Shown here: positions 10,173-18,327 of the stretch, one piece after another | How the letters are laid out: each line of letters starts with the position of its first letter | Numbering within the stretch: position 1 is the stretch's first letter | Assembly (NCBI RefSeq): GCF_900258435.1 | Contig: NZ_LT992558.1 | Coordinates: forward strand, 2,160,965-2,224,964 | DNA length: 64,000 nucleotides | Direction of reading: 5' to 3' | DNA from: Carnobacterium divergens | Lineage (GTDB): Bacteria > Bacillota > Bacilli > Lactobacillales > Carnobacteriaceae | Made by a program: the position numbers and the translations under genes | Notes under the pieces: generated by a model | The model's input: only the letters and a program-made list of their open reading frames with translations | Told to the model about the DNA's origin: nothing | Databases searched by the model: none

Positions 10173-10658
10173 CTAATGATTTTTTTTAACTTTTTCTTTT
10201 TTTATAACTTCAAATTCATTTTCAAATTCATGAGCAATTCGATTGGTTCCTTTAAGAATTTCACTTCTTGTAACGATTCCTGTAAAGCTTCCATCTTCAC
10301 TTGCTACACAGATAAAGGCATGATTCACTAATAAATGTAACACTTCTTCTAAATCATATGGATTGTTAATTGTTGCAAAATCAGTCTGCATGACTTCATG
10401 CACACAAGTGTCGCTTAATTTATCGTAATCGAATTTTTCAAGTCCCATAATCGCATCAATAATCATCGGCATTGAAATTAACCCTTTTATTTTATAGTCA
10501 TGGTCCAAAACAGGAATAACGGAATAACCTACTTTCGTTAAAACTAACAGTGCGTGATCTAAGTGATTGTTCACTTGAACATGGGCAACCATTTCTGCTG
10601 GAATTAAAAAATTTTCTTGATTTTCAAGGAGCATTTCTCCTATTTCTTTCCCTATCAT
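10173..10658 (-). CDS. cbpB: CBS-domain protein, c-di-AMP-binding CbpB/DarB type
   Basis: 161 residues made of two CBS motifs (about residues 17-75 and 80-145). The order and length match CbpB of Listeria and DarB of Bacillus subtilis, which bind cyclic di-AMP and, when free of it, act on the Rel (p)ppGpp synthetase and pyruvate carboxylase. It stands next to dapH and the deacetylase, the same neighbourhood as ykuL/ykuQR in B. subtilis, which supports the identity. A good AAGGAGG lies before the ATG. Binding residues cannot be confirmed by eye. Confidence 0.75.
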   Translation of the reverse strand: MIGKEIGEMLLENQENFLIPAEMVAHVQVNNHLDHALLVLTKVGYSVIPVLDHDYKIKGLISMPMIIDAIMGLEKFDYDKLSDTCVHEVMQTDFATINNPYDLEEVLHLLVNHAFICVASEDGSFTGIVTRSEILKGTNRIAHEFENEFEVIKKEKVKKNH

Positions 10659-10880
10659 TCTCTTAATATCCTCCTTAAAAGTCCTTAACTTACTTCTTAT
10701 TTTACGTTATAAATGTGAAAAAAAGTAGTCTTTCTTGTTAGTATTTTAAGTTTAATAAATCCTTAAGAAAGCGTTCTTTTAAACTTCACCTCTTACTTTA
10801 ACGTTGCTGGAATCCAACCCTTTTTATTATAGCGGATTCTATCTGAAAGGGAAATTTTTACACTTATTTAGTTATTTTAA

Positions 10881-10916
10881 AACAAAAAAAGCAGAGAATC
10901 TCTTCTCCGCTTTTTG
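10881..10916 (-). terminator. Terminator after the phosphoesterase gene
   Basis: AGCAGAGAA pairs with TTCTCCGCT, with a T-run on the minus strand. The remaining 10659-10880 stretch contains only the AT-rich upstream region of the CBS gene. Confidence 0.7.
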
Positions 10917-10919
10917 CTA

Positions 10920-11432
10920 TTATCTTTTAAACTCTCTTGCTAATTCTGAAACTACTTTATGTGTTTCATCATAGTAATTTACTGTTATTTTTTCTGGAGT
11001 TGTTTCAATCATGGCATATGTTTTAATTGGGTATTTCCCTCTTGGTAAACGAATGCTTCCTGGATTAAGCAACAACACATCATCCACTACTTCTACACCT
11101 AATTCATGGGTATGGCCGAAGAAAGCAAATTGAGCTTTTGCTTCTTTAGCAGCTAACAGTAACGTGTTCATTGTGAATTTCACTTCATGTAAATGGCCGT
11201 GAGTCATAAAAATTTTCTCACCTTTAACCTCTGTTTCAACCGTTGTTGGAAAAGCATCATCGTAATCACAGTTGCCACGTACTACATAAAAATTTTTCCA
11301 AATAGTATCCGTTGCTTCTAATTCAGAATCCCCGCAGTGAAACATTCCATCTACTTTTCCTTGATACGTTTCAACCAAATCTACTAATACATCACGATCT
11401 CCATGATTATCACTAACAACTAAAATCAACAT
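10920..11432 (-). CDS. YfcE/MJ0936-type metallophosphoesterase
   Basis: A 170-residue calcineurin-like phosphoesterase. Metal-ligand motifs are clear: SDNHGD near residue 7, FHCGDSE near residue 36, RGNCD near residue 53, THGH near residue 77 and FGHTH near residue 104. The family hydrolyses phosphodiesters in vitro; the cellular substrate is unclear. It follows the rph-rdgB fusion gene by 18 bases and is the last gene of the racE-rph/rdgB-phosphoesterase operon, an order common in Bacilli. Confidence 0.88.
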   Translation of the reverse strand: MLILVVSDNHGDRDVLVDLVETYQGKVDGMFHCGDSELEATDTIWKNFYVVRGNCDYDDAFPTTVETEVKGEKIFMTHGHLHEVKFTMNTLLLAAKEAKAQFAFFGHTHELGVEVVDDVLLLNPGSIRLPRGKYPIKTYAMIETTPEKITVNYYDETHKVVSELAREFKR

Positions 11433-11450
11433 AGAACCACTCCTCTAATT

Positions 11451-12803
11451 TTATTGATTAATCCAATCGTCCCAGACTTTTTCTAACTGTACCAAAGCTT
11501 GACTTCGATGACTGATTTTATTTTTTTCTTCGCCTGTTAGTTCTGCCATTGTTTTAGCAAGGGTAGGCACGAAGAATAAAGGATCGTAACCAAACCCATT
11601 ATCACCACGAGGGATAGTCAAAATCGTTCCCTCTACTTCACCACTTACAACCAAGCTTTCACGGTCAGGCATTGCTAATGCTAAAGTACAATGAAATTGA
11701 GCAGTTCGTTCTGCTTCGGGAACATCTGTTAGTTCATGAAGTAATTTAGCGTTATTCGCCGCGTCACTCTTTGCCTCGCCAGCAAATCGAGCTGAATAGA
11801 CGCCAGGTTGTCCGCCTAAAGCATCTACTTTCAATCCAGAGTCATCTGCTAGCACTACCATGTTCAAGGTCTGTGCAATCGTCTCAGCTTTCAGTAGTGC
11901 ATTTTCTGTAAAAGTCGTTCCTGTTTCTTCTACATCTGGAATTTCAGGGAAATCTAGTAAGGTTTTAATTGACCAACCTTTTTTAGCAAATAAGGCGTCA
12001 AATTCTTTGGCTTTTCCTGGATTGCGGGTTGCAATCACTAATTGATTTTTGGGAGAAGATGGGTACACAATCGTTTCAACTGAACAGCTTTCGATTGCTT
12101 CATTTTGAAGACGAATCAATTCTTTAATTCCTAAATCACCTAAAGCAAGCATCGAAGTCAATTCATCTGTTGAAAAAGTTGCCTCTTCACCTGTTCCTTG
12201 AATTTCAACAAATTTTCCACCAGCCGTCATCACTAAATTCATGTCTACAGCTGCAGCGCTGTCTTCAAGATAGTTTAAATCTAACACCGCCTGCCCATCG
12301 GTTAAAATACCGACGCTAATTGCCGCAATATTTTCTTTGATTGGGTTGGTGGTTAGTTCGCCGTTTTCCAATAATTTGTTGACAGCTATACTTAAGGCTA
12401 CAAATGCGCCAGTGATACTGGCTGTTCTTGTCCCGCCATCTGCTTGGATAACGTCGCAATCCACTACAATTGAGCGTTCACCTAGTAAATCTAAATCAAT
12501 CACTGAACGCAATGCACGTCCGATTAGTCGTTGAATTTCCATGGTACGTCCTGTTAATTTCCCTTTTGCTGCTTCACGAATGTTTCGAGTATTGGTCGCT
12601 CGTGGAAGCATGCTGTATTCAGCCGTTACCCATCCACGTCCTTCGCCTCGCATAAAAGGGGGAACGCGGGATTCTAATGAAGCATTACAAATCACTTTTG
12701 TATCTCCAACAGAAATTAAAACTGAACCTTCTGGGTGTTTTAAATAATTGGTCTCAATTGTTACTTTACGACTTTCGTCAAAACTTCTTCCATCTACTCG
12801 CAT
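11451..12803 (-). CDS. Bifunctional RNase PH / XTP-dITP diphosphatase (Rph-RdgB fusion)
   Basis: One 450-residue chain carrying two enzymes. Residues 1 to about 245 are RNase PH (phosphorolytic tRNA 3'-end trimming): [26 protein letters not shown] and [18 protein letters not shown] are diagnostic. From about residue 254 the sequence is RdgB/HAM1: [20 protein letters not shown] and GFGYDPLFF, with a late SHR motif. RdgB removes XTP and dITP from the nucleotide pool. No frameshift or stop separates the parts, so the fusion is real; it is known from some Lactobacillales. The gene lies 27 bases after racE and is probably cotranscribed with it. Confidence 0.93.
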   Translation of the reverse strand: MRVDGRSFDESRKVTIETNYLKHPEGSVLISVGDTKVICNASLESRVPPFMRGEGRGWVTAEYSMLPRATNTRNIREAAKGKLTGRTMEIQRLIGRALRSVIDLDLLGERSIVVDCDVIQADGGTRTASITGAFVALSIAVNKLLENGELTTNPIKENIAAISVGILTDGQAVLDLNYLEDSAAAVDMNLVMTAGGKFVEIQGTGEEATFSTDELTSMLALGDLGIKELIRLQNEAIESCSVETIVYPSSPKNQLVIATRNPGKAKEFDALFAKKGWSIKTLLDFPEIPDVEETGTTFTENALLKAETIAQTLNMVVLADDSGLKVDALGGQPGVYSARFAGEAKSDAANNAKLLHELTDVPEAERTAQFHCTLALAMPDRESLVVSGEVEGTILTIPRGDNGFGYDPLFFVPTLAKTMAELTGEEKNKISHRSQALVQLEKVWDDWINQ

Positions 12804-12830
12804 GTTTATGGCCTCTATTCTTTTTATATC

Positions 12831-13643
12831 TTAATTAATCCCTAATTTGATTTGCTCCACTGCCATTTCCTCAAGACCTAACCAGCCAGAAGCAATTTCT
12901 TGAAACATTTGGGTAGAGCCGGTTGTATAAAAACACCGCTCTGTTTGTTCTTTATTCTTACTATCTACTGCTAAATCGAAATAATCTAAAATCGTACTTA
13001 CTTCACTTACTGTTTCCGCTCCTGAATCAATTAAGGTAACCGTATTTCCCATTACATTTTGGATAATTGGACGTAATAAAGGGTAATGAGTACACCCTAA
13101 AATTAAAGTATCTACACCTTTTTTTTGCATAGGTCTCAATGTTTCAGCTACGACTTTTTTAGCAATGGCGCTATTGTACTCATTGCTTTCAACAATTGGA
13201 ACAAATTTAGGACACGCTAAGCTATCGACAGCAGCCTTTTTGTCCTTTGACTGAATCATTTTTTTATACATATCGCTCTTGACGGTTCCTGCCGTTCCAA
13301 TCACGCCAATATGATTATTTTTTGTTGCTTTAATAGCTGCACGACTGCCAGGCAAAATCACTCCAATAACAGGGATTGCTAGTTTTTTCTTGATGTCCTC
13401 TAAAGCTGCTGCAGTTGCTGTATTACAGGCAATGACAAGCATTTTTATATCCTTATCTAGTAGAAAATGAGTCATTTCCCAAGTAAATTGGCGGACTTGT
13501 TCTTCCGGTCTAGGACCATAGGGGCAACGAGCCGTATCTCCAACATAATAAATAGATTCATTCGGCAATTGACGCATGGCTTCTTTGACAACCGTCAACC
13601 CGCCAACACCTGAATCAATAAAGCCAATCGCTTGTTTTGTCAT
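12831..13643 (-). CDS. murI: Glutamate racemase
   Basis: Converts L-glutamate to D-glutamate for peptidoglycan. 270 residues, normal length. The two catalytic cysteines are in [10 protein letters not shown] (C73) and [11 protein letters not shown] (about C184), and the N-terminal DSGVGGLTV loop with its Asp and Ser is intact. It is the first gene of a minus-strand operon that continues with the rph-rdgB fusion and the phosphoesterase. The 200 bases upstream are shared with the divergent yslB gene. Confidence 0.95.
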   Translation of the reverse strand: MTKQAIGFIDSGVGGLTVVKEAMRQLPNESIYYVGDTARCPYGPRPEEQVRQFTWEMTHFLLDKDIKMLVIACNTATAAALEDIKKKLAIPVIGVILPGSRAAIKATKNNHIGVIGTAGTVKSDMYKKMIQSKDKKAAVDSLACPKFVPIVESNEYNSAIAKKVVAETLRPMQKKGVDTLILGCTHYPLLRPIIQNVMGNTVTLIDSGAETVSEVSTILDYFDLAVDSKNKEQTERCFYTTGSTQMFQEIASGWLGLEEMAVEQIKLGIN

Positions 13644-13844
13644 AGTTCAAAAACCTCATTTTACATTTAGTATCGTTGATACTTTCTATTTTCGCTTTTT
13701 TTCAACGAAAATTCAAGAGATAGCCAGATCTTTTAATGGAAACTTGAAGATTTCTTTCATTTTTATTAAGTAAAGTGAAAAAAGATGGGCTTCAAACACA
13801 TTTCACGTTATAATGAATCAGAAGACTATAATGAGGTGACGCGA

Positions 13845-14801
13845 ATGAAAAATGAAGAACAAACAACATCATTGGATTTAGAAAATTTAAACGGCTCGGT
13901 TTCTCTATTTGGTTATGAACTGATACGCGATGGTTTATTGCCAAATCTTTTAGGAAAAGACACTGAAGATATTTTATACTGGGCAGGAAAAGAACTGGCA
14001 AGACAATATCCTTTAGAAGACTTTTCAGCGATTGGTTTATTTTTCAAAAAAGCTGGTTTTGGAACCTTAACCTTAACCAAAGAAAAAAAACATCAACGAA
14101 TTTATACGTTAACTGGTGACATCGTGAAAACTCGAATTGAGCATACCAAACCAAGCTTCAGCTTAGAAACAGGTTTTTTAGCAGAACAAATTCAATTACA
14201 AGAAACCCTTTATGCTGAAGCTGTTTCAGAAGTTTCCGTTAAAACAAAAGAAGTGATCATTACTTTACAATGGGATGCAAAAGACACTGTTTCAATTGAA
14301 AAACCTCTTGAAACATTCGTTATAACTGAAGAAAATGAAGAACCTGAAGAGTTATCGATGTTGGAGATTGACTCTGTTGATGCCTTACCAGATGAAGCAA
14401 TAGAGTCTTTGACAGAAGAAATTGAATTGAAGGAAACTTTTGATGAAGAGATTGACGGTGACTTGTTTGCTGAAGAACTCGTTCCTGAAGTTGAACCTAT
14501 TAATGACGTTCAATTAGAGTTGCCAGAAACGGCAATCACAGATGAAATTCCTGTAGAATTTGAGGAAGTACTAGCAGTTGAAGAAGAAGAAATCCTTCCT
14601 CCATCAGCTTCCGTTGTTTCTCAAGAAGATGTGGATAAATTTCATCAAATGAGTGCGGAAGAAGCCTTATCTGCTTTCGACAAGCTCTCTCAAGAATTTA
14701 CTGATGTGAATGAGCAGACTTCATCAGAAGTAGAAGAAGAAACGATCTTTGATACCTTGCCTTCTCGCTCTTCTAGACATCAAAAGAAAACTAAAAAATA
14801 A
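13845..14801 (+). CDS. YslB-type DUF2507 protein with a long acidic C-terminal extension
   Basis: Start at the ATG at 13845 after GAGGTGACGCGA; an in-frame ATG at 13785 has no ribosome site. Of 318 residues, about the first 140 are the DUF2507 domain (GYELIRDGLLPNLLG, ILYWAGKELAR, FGTLTL). YslB alone is normally about 150 residues and its role is unknown, with links to cell division genes. Here residues 165-318 are very rich in Glu and Asp, low in aromatic residues, and end in a basic SRSSRHQKKTKK tail. The extension is probably disordered. The frame is continuous, so this is not a misread fusion. Confidence 0.75.
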   Translation: MKNEEQTTSLDLENLNGSVSLFGYELIRDGLLPNLLGKDTEDILYWAGKELARQYPLEDFSAIGLFFKKAGFGTLTLTKEKKHQRIYTLTGDIVKTRIEHTKPSFSLETGFLAEQIQLQETLYAEAVSEVSVKTKEVIITLQWDAKDTVSIEKPLETFVITEENEEPEELSMLEIDSVDALPDEAIESLTEEIELKETFDEEIDGDLFAEELVPEVEPINDVQLELPETAITDEIPVEFEEVLAVEEEEILPPSASVVSQEDVDKFHQMSAEEALSAFDKLSQEFTDVNEQTSSEVEEETIFDTLPSRSSRHQKKTKK

Positions 14802-14809
14802 AACCCACG

Positions 14810-14849
14810 AATGTCTGAGTTATTTTAGCTATAATTCAGGCATTTTTTA
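14810..14849 (+). terminator. Terminator after the DUF2507 gene
   Basis: AATGTCTGA pairs with TTCAGGCATT across a 15-base loop, followed by TTTTTTAT. Confidence 0.7.
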
Positions 14850-14937
14850 TTAATGAGGAAAATATTTAAAAAAATGCGCGTAAAAATTAATAATTTTTTT
14901 TAAATAACAAACACAAAAACGAATATGATGAAATTGA

Positions 14938-14987
14938 CGACGTTTGCGACTTTGTTTGTTCTTTTAAAAAAAGAATCGTGGTATATT
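14938..14987 (+). promoter_or_regulatory. agr promoter with tandem 9-base repeat
   Basis: An extended -10 (TGGTATATT, ending 14987) lies 21 bases before agrB, but the -35 position reads TTCTTT, far from consensus. Just upstream, CGACGTTTG (14938-14946) is directly followed by CGACTTTGT (14947-14955). A weak -35 with upstream repeats fits a promoter that needs an activator such as AgrA; this is inference. Confidence 0.45.
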
Positions 14988-15008
14988 CATAGTTAAGGAG
15001 GAATTTTT

Positions 15009-15599
15009 ATGAACACTTCTATCTTTTGTGATAAAGTTTTAAGTAAAGTTGGCATCAAAGAAACAGAAGAAAACTATGAATACATTAAATATGGTTTTGA
15101 GATATTTATTATCAATCTATCTAAATTAGGTATTATCTATTCCATTGCTTTAATTACTAAACAATTTTTTCCTACTTTAATTGTTCATCTTTCGTATTTA
15201 TTTTTAAGACACTATTCTTTTGGCCTCCATGCCACTTCAAGCCTATCTTGTACAATTATTAGTGTCATTCTATTTAATATCCTTCCTTTTTTTGCTAAAG
15301 GAATCCAATTACCTACGCCGTTTTTAGTTCTAACTTCATTATTTATTTTAATTAGTATCTTTTTATTTGCACCAGCGGATACTGAAAACAATCCTATTTG
15401 TGGCGCTGACCATCGAAAAAAATTAAAAATAAAAGCCACAATTTCATGTTTATTATTACTATCACTGGTATTCATCTCTTCGAATCCAATGATTCAAACC
15501 TTGATTTTACTAGGTGGAATTTTTCAAGCTATCTCTATTCTACCTGTAACTTATAAACTTTTAAAAAGGAGGTACAATAATTATGAACTCTTTAGTTAA
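15009..15599 (+). CDS. agrB: AgrB, accessory gene regulator peptidase/exporter
   Basis: Membrane endopeptidase that cuts the AgrD propeptide at its C-terminal side and forms the thiolactone. 196 residues with about five hydrophobic segments. The family's catalytic pair is present in RHYSFGLHATSSLSC: H74 and C81 with the usual spacing. An AAGGAGG lies just before the ATG. The gene overlaps agrD by 17 bases and starts the agrBDCA locus. Confidence 0.93.
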   Translation: MNTSIFCDKVLSKVGIKETEENYEYIKYGFEIFIINLSKLGIIYSIALITKQFFPTLIVHLSYLFLRHYSFGLHATSSLSCTIISVILFNILPFFAKGIQLPTPFLVLTSLFILISIFLFAPADTENNPICGADHRKKLKIKATISCLLLLSLVFISSNPMIQTLILLGGIFQAISILPVTYKLLKRRYNNYELFS

Positions 15600-15726
15600 C
15601 TTTTCATTAGGATTTTTTAAATCTTATTTCTTAAAATTAGGTGCAAGTGGCAGTACTCGTAATTGTATGTTTGCAGTATATGAACCTGTTTCACCTAAAG
15701 TTAAAGCAATGAGAGAAAAAGCATAA
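15583..15726 (+). CDS. agrD: AgrD, autoinducing peptide precursor
   Basis: A 47-residue peptide starting at the ATG at 15583 after AAAGGAGG, inside the end of agrB. Residues 1-20 form an amphipathic, slightly basic leader (SLGFFKSYFLKLG). Residues 27-32 are NCMFAV, followed by YEPVSPKVK, a conserved AgrD recognition tail. Listeria AgrD has CFMFV in the same place before YEPKSP, so the mature signal is predicted to be a five-membered thiolactone ring CMFAV, perhaps with one or more N-terminal residues. The predicted cleavage is inference; the gene itself is clear. Confidence 0.92.
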   Translation: MNSLVNFSLGFFKSYFLKLGASGSTRNCMFAVYEPVSPKVKAMREKA

Positions 15727-15730
15727 CACC

Positions 15731-15779
15731 ATATTATTATAGAGCCATTTCTGTTAAAATGGCTCTATAATATTTTTTT
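15731..15779 (+). terminator. Terminator-like hairpin between agrD and agrC
   Basis: TTATAGAGCCATTT pairs with AAATGGCTCTATAA and is followed by TATTTTTTTA. It ends 17 bases before the agrC start. As no separate promoter for agrC is apparent, this probably allows partial read-through, giving more agrBD than agrCA transcript. Confidence 0.75.
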
Positions 15780-15796
15780 ATGATTGGAGTATAAAT

Positions 15797-17119
15797 ATGA
15801 AAGAAATTCTTTTCGCTTTTACTGAAAATATTGGACTTTTCTATTTAATTTATCAATTTTTATCCAAAAATATAAGTTTAAAAACGCTAACTATAGCTTA
15901 TATTTTATGCAGTGCACTTGAAAGCTTATTGGCGGTGACAGTCGGAAATATTATTACATTTCCTTTTTTATTTATTTTTACAGCTTTGTTTACCTATTGG
16001 CTCACAAGAAATTTTGTAACCAGTGTTTTAACCCTATTTTCTACCATTATTTTATTTGCGACTGCACAATATGCATCTGGATTTATGATGGTCTTAATAG
16101 GAAAACCTACTGGAAATTATAATTCCACTCAAATTAGTACTACTATTTTGTTCTTTATTATTAATTATGCAATTATTTATGTATCTTCATTTTTTATCAT
16201 TAAAGTTCTTAGTTTGGCTAAAAAAACAACAATTCTATTTTCGAAGAAAGTTTATTTAGGAACTCTTTTAACCTTACTAGCACTAATTGTTGCATTCTTT
16301 TTTACCACTAGCTCTTTAGAAAAATATTATGAAAATGATCATACTATTTTACAAGTAACAAATGCTTTATTTTTAGCGTTTGGTGTTATAATCATGTTTA
16401 CTTTTACAATTTTATTTAAATCATTAACCCGTGAAACAGAAGTTCAAAAGAGAAAATTAGAGTTGGATCAGCTTCGAATTTATAGCAATAAACTAGAAGA
16501 AAACTACCAAGAATATCGTAAGTTTCGGCATGATTATTTAAACATGTATACCGGTATGGTGGGGTATATCGAAACGAAAGATATGGCGGGCTTAGAACGC
16601 TATTTTACAGAACATATTGTTCCTATTAGTCAATCCATTACGACAAATTTAATTAAACTAGCAGATCTTTATCGGATTGAAATACCTGAACTAAAAGGCT
16701 TAGTTGCAACAAAATTATTGCTTGCCCAAGAAAAAGGCATGGATATCAGTTGCGAAGTCCCTACCCCTGTGACACGAATTAATATGGATATTTTAGATTT
16801 ATGTACAGCTATTGGGATTTTATTAGACAACGCAATTGAAGCAACAGAATCGATTGAAAATGGCAAAATCCGTCTTTCTTTCATCACATACGAAGACCGT
16901 ATCTTGATTACAATCGAAAATCAGGTTGAAGATTTGCTTGTTCCTATTTATCAACTATTTGAGCATGGGTTTTCAACAAAAGGTTCTGATCGCGGTTTAG
17001 GACTTTGGAATTTATCAGAAATGATGGATAAGTCTGATGTGATTCATTTAGATACTTCAATTGAAAATCATTATTTTATTCAGCAATTAAATATTATGGA
17101 GGAATCAACTTATGACTGA
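15797..17119 (+). CDS. agrC: AgrC, sensor histidine kinase of the agr system
   Basis: 440 residues: about six hydrophobic segments in residues 1-210 form the peptide-sensing part, then a coiled linker and an HPK10-type kinase. The phospho-acceptor is H245 in FRHDYLNMYTG; the ATPase has DNAIEATES (N box) and DRGLGLWNL (G box). It senses the AgrD-derived peptide and phosphorylates AgrA. The gene overlaps agrA by 8 bases. A GGAG precedes the start. Confidence 0.92.
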   Translation: MKEILFAFTENIGLFYLIYQFLSKNISLKTLTIAYILCSALESLLAVTVGNIITFPFLFIFTALFTYWLTRNFVTSVLTLFSTIILFATAQYASGFMMVLIGKPTGNYNSTQISTTILFFIINYAIIYVSSFFIIKVLSLAKKTTILFSKKVYLGTLLTLLALIVAFFFTTSSLEKYYENDHTILQVTNALFLAFGVIIMFTFTILFKSLTRETEVQKRKLELDQLRIYSNKLEENYQEYRKFRHDYLNMYTGMVGYIETKDMAGLERYFTEHIVPISQSITTNLIKLADLYRIEIPELKGLVATKLLLAQEKGMDISCEVPTPVTRINMDILDLCTAIGILLDNAIEATESIENGKIRLSFITYEDRILITIENQVEDLLVPIYQLFEHGFSTKGSDRGLGLWNLSEMMDKSDVIHLDTSIENHYFIQQLNIMEESTYD

Positions 17120-17852
17120 ACTTTTTATTTGTGAAGATAATCCAGCGATTGCCAAACAAATTACCGCTCATGCGGCTAATGTGATTGAAGAAAATAAGTT
17201 AAATTTCACAATAAAATTAACAACCAGTAATCCTACGACATTATTGAATATCGTCAATTCATCTAAAGAACCTGGTGTCTATTTCTTAGATATTGATTTA
17301 GGCAGTAATGTTATGGATGGCATCGAACTCGCTCAAAAAATTCGTGAATTAGACCCTCGTGGTTTTATTATTTTTATTACGTCTGACACAGAAAAATTTC
17401 AACATACCTTTAAATATAAAATTGAAGCGTTGGATTATATCGTCAAGCAAGATACCGACAACTTAGAGCAACGCTTGCTTGAATGTTTAACAACCATCCT
17501 TTCTCGTAACCCAAAAAATAATGAACAGTCGCTATTTAGCATTAAGGATGGCACGCGTATTATTACTGAGAAATACAGCAATATTTTATTTTTCGAAGTT
17601 TCTTCTAAAGTCCATAAAATCAAAATGCATTCATTGACTAAACAAGCTGAGTTTTACGGTTCTCTTAAAGACGTAGAGACTGAATTGTTAAAGCATAACT
17701 TTTTCCGTTGTCATCAGTCGTATTTAATCAATTTGACAAATGTTAAAGAAGTCGATGTTAAAAATCGTTTTGTGTATATGATTAATGGTCAAAAATGTGA
17801 AGTCTCTTACCGAGCCTTGACTGAACTCAAAAAAATGATGAAGAAAGCTTAA
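17112..17852 (+). CDS. agrA: AgrA, LytTR response regulator
   Basis: 246 residues. The receiver domain (1-125) has acidic residues ED near position 8 and the likely phosphorylated D60 in YFLDIDLG; the C-terminal LytTR DNA-binding domain runs from about residue 140, with FFRCHQSYLINL and SYRALTELKK typical of the fold. It should activate the agr promoter and unknown target genes. A terminator follows directly. Confidence 0.93.
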   Translation: MTELFICEDNPAIAKQITAHAANVIEENKLNFTIKLTTSNPTTLLNIVNSSKEPGVYFLDIDLGSNVMDGIELAQKIRELDPRGFIIFITSDTEKFQHTFKYKIEALDYIVKQDTDNLEQRLLECLTTILSRNPKNNEQSLFSIKDGTRIITEKYSNILFFEVSSKVHKIKMHSLTKQAEFYGSLKDVETELLKHNFFRCHQSYLINLTNVKEVDVKNRFVYMINGQKCEVSYRALTELKKMMKKA

Positions 17853-17893
17853 AAAAGGAAGACTAAAGAAATTCTTTGGTCCTCCTTTTTTTT
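17853..17893 (+). terminator. Terminator of the agr locus
   Basis: AAGGAAGACTAAAGAA pairs with TTCTTTGGTCCTCCTT, with a T8 run. It overlaps the last codon of the neighbouring pseudogene. Confidence 0.8.
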
Positions 17894-18245
17894 AAATTAA
17901 GATAATAAGAATAAGAATGGCACTAATGAACAACGTGATTTTTAATGGACTTTTTGGAGCGGATCCGACAACTTTCCCATTTTGACCATTTACAAAATAA
18001 CGATAGATTTTACCTCAGAATGTGTAGCTATTAATCCAGATTGGCAACACTAAATGTTTAAATTCAGGCTGTTGATAGTTCGTTTGATACTTAATATCTT
18101 TTGTCACACCGTTTTCCCAGTAGGTTTTTTGAACGTTATCATAATCGCCACGCATTCCCTGATACGCAACAATAGCTTTTGTATTAAAGGCCCAATTTTG
18201 ATTGTTTCACATTTTTTAATGCGTTTAACAATTTATTTTATAACA
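17892..18245 (-). pseudogene. Remnant of a zinc-ribbon type membrane protein gene
   Basis: On the minus strand, conceptual translation gives NQNWAFNTKAIVAYQGMRGD, then LPIWINSYTF-stop-GKIYRYFVNGQNGKVVG and a C-terminal hydrophobic segment ending at a TAA (17892). The pattern of aromatic-rich strands, then GKxYRxxVNGQTGKVVG, then a membrane helix is that of the C-terminal half of Firmicute zinc-ribbon membrane proteins. One TGA lies where Arg or Lys is usual, and a frameshift near 18206 breaks the upstream part. No start or ribosome site remains. The N-terminal part is absent. The exact family name is uncertain. Confidence 0.6.
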
Positions 18246-18292
18246 CTATCATAATCTCAATTCCATCTAAATACACTCCTTATTTCCCCAAT

Positions 18293-18327
18293 AAAAAAAG
18301 CCCTGCTATACAGCAGAACTTTTTCTA
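18293..18327 (-). terminator. Terminator of the ABC-2 transporter operon
   Basis: CTGCTATACAGCAG hairpin flanked by AAAAAAG and CTTTTT. Confidence 0.65.

Noticed and set aside
18054-18254. 66-codon plus-strand frame between agrA and the ABC operon
   Set aside because: The minus strand of the same stretch translates to a recognisable degraded protein; the plus frame has no ribosome site.
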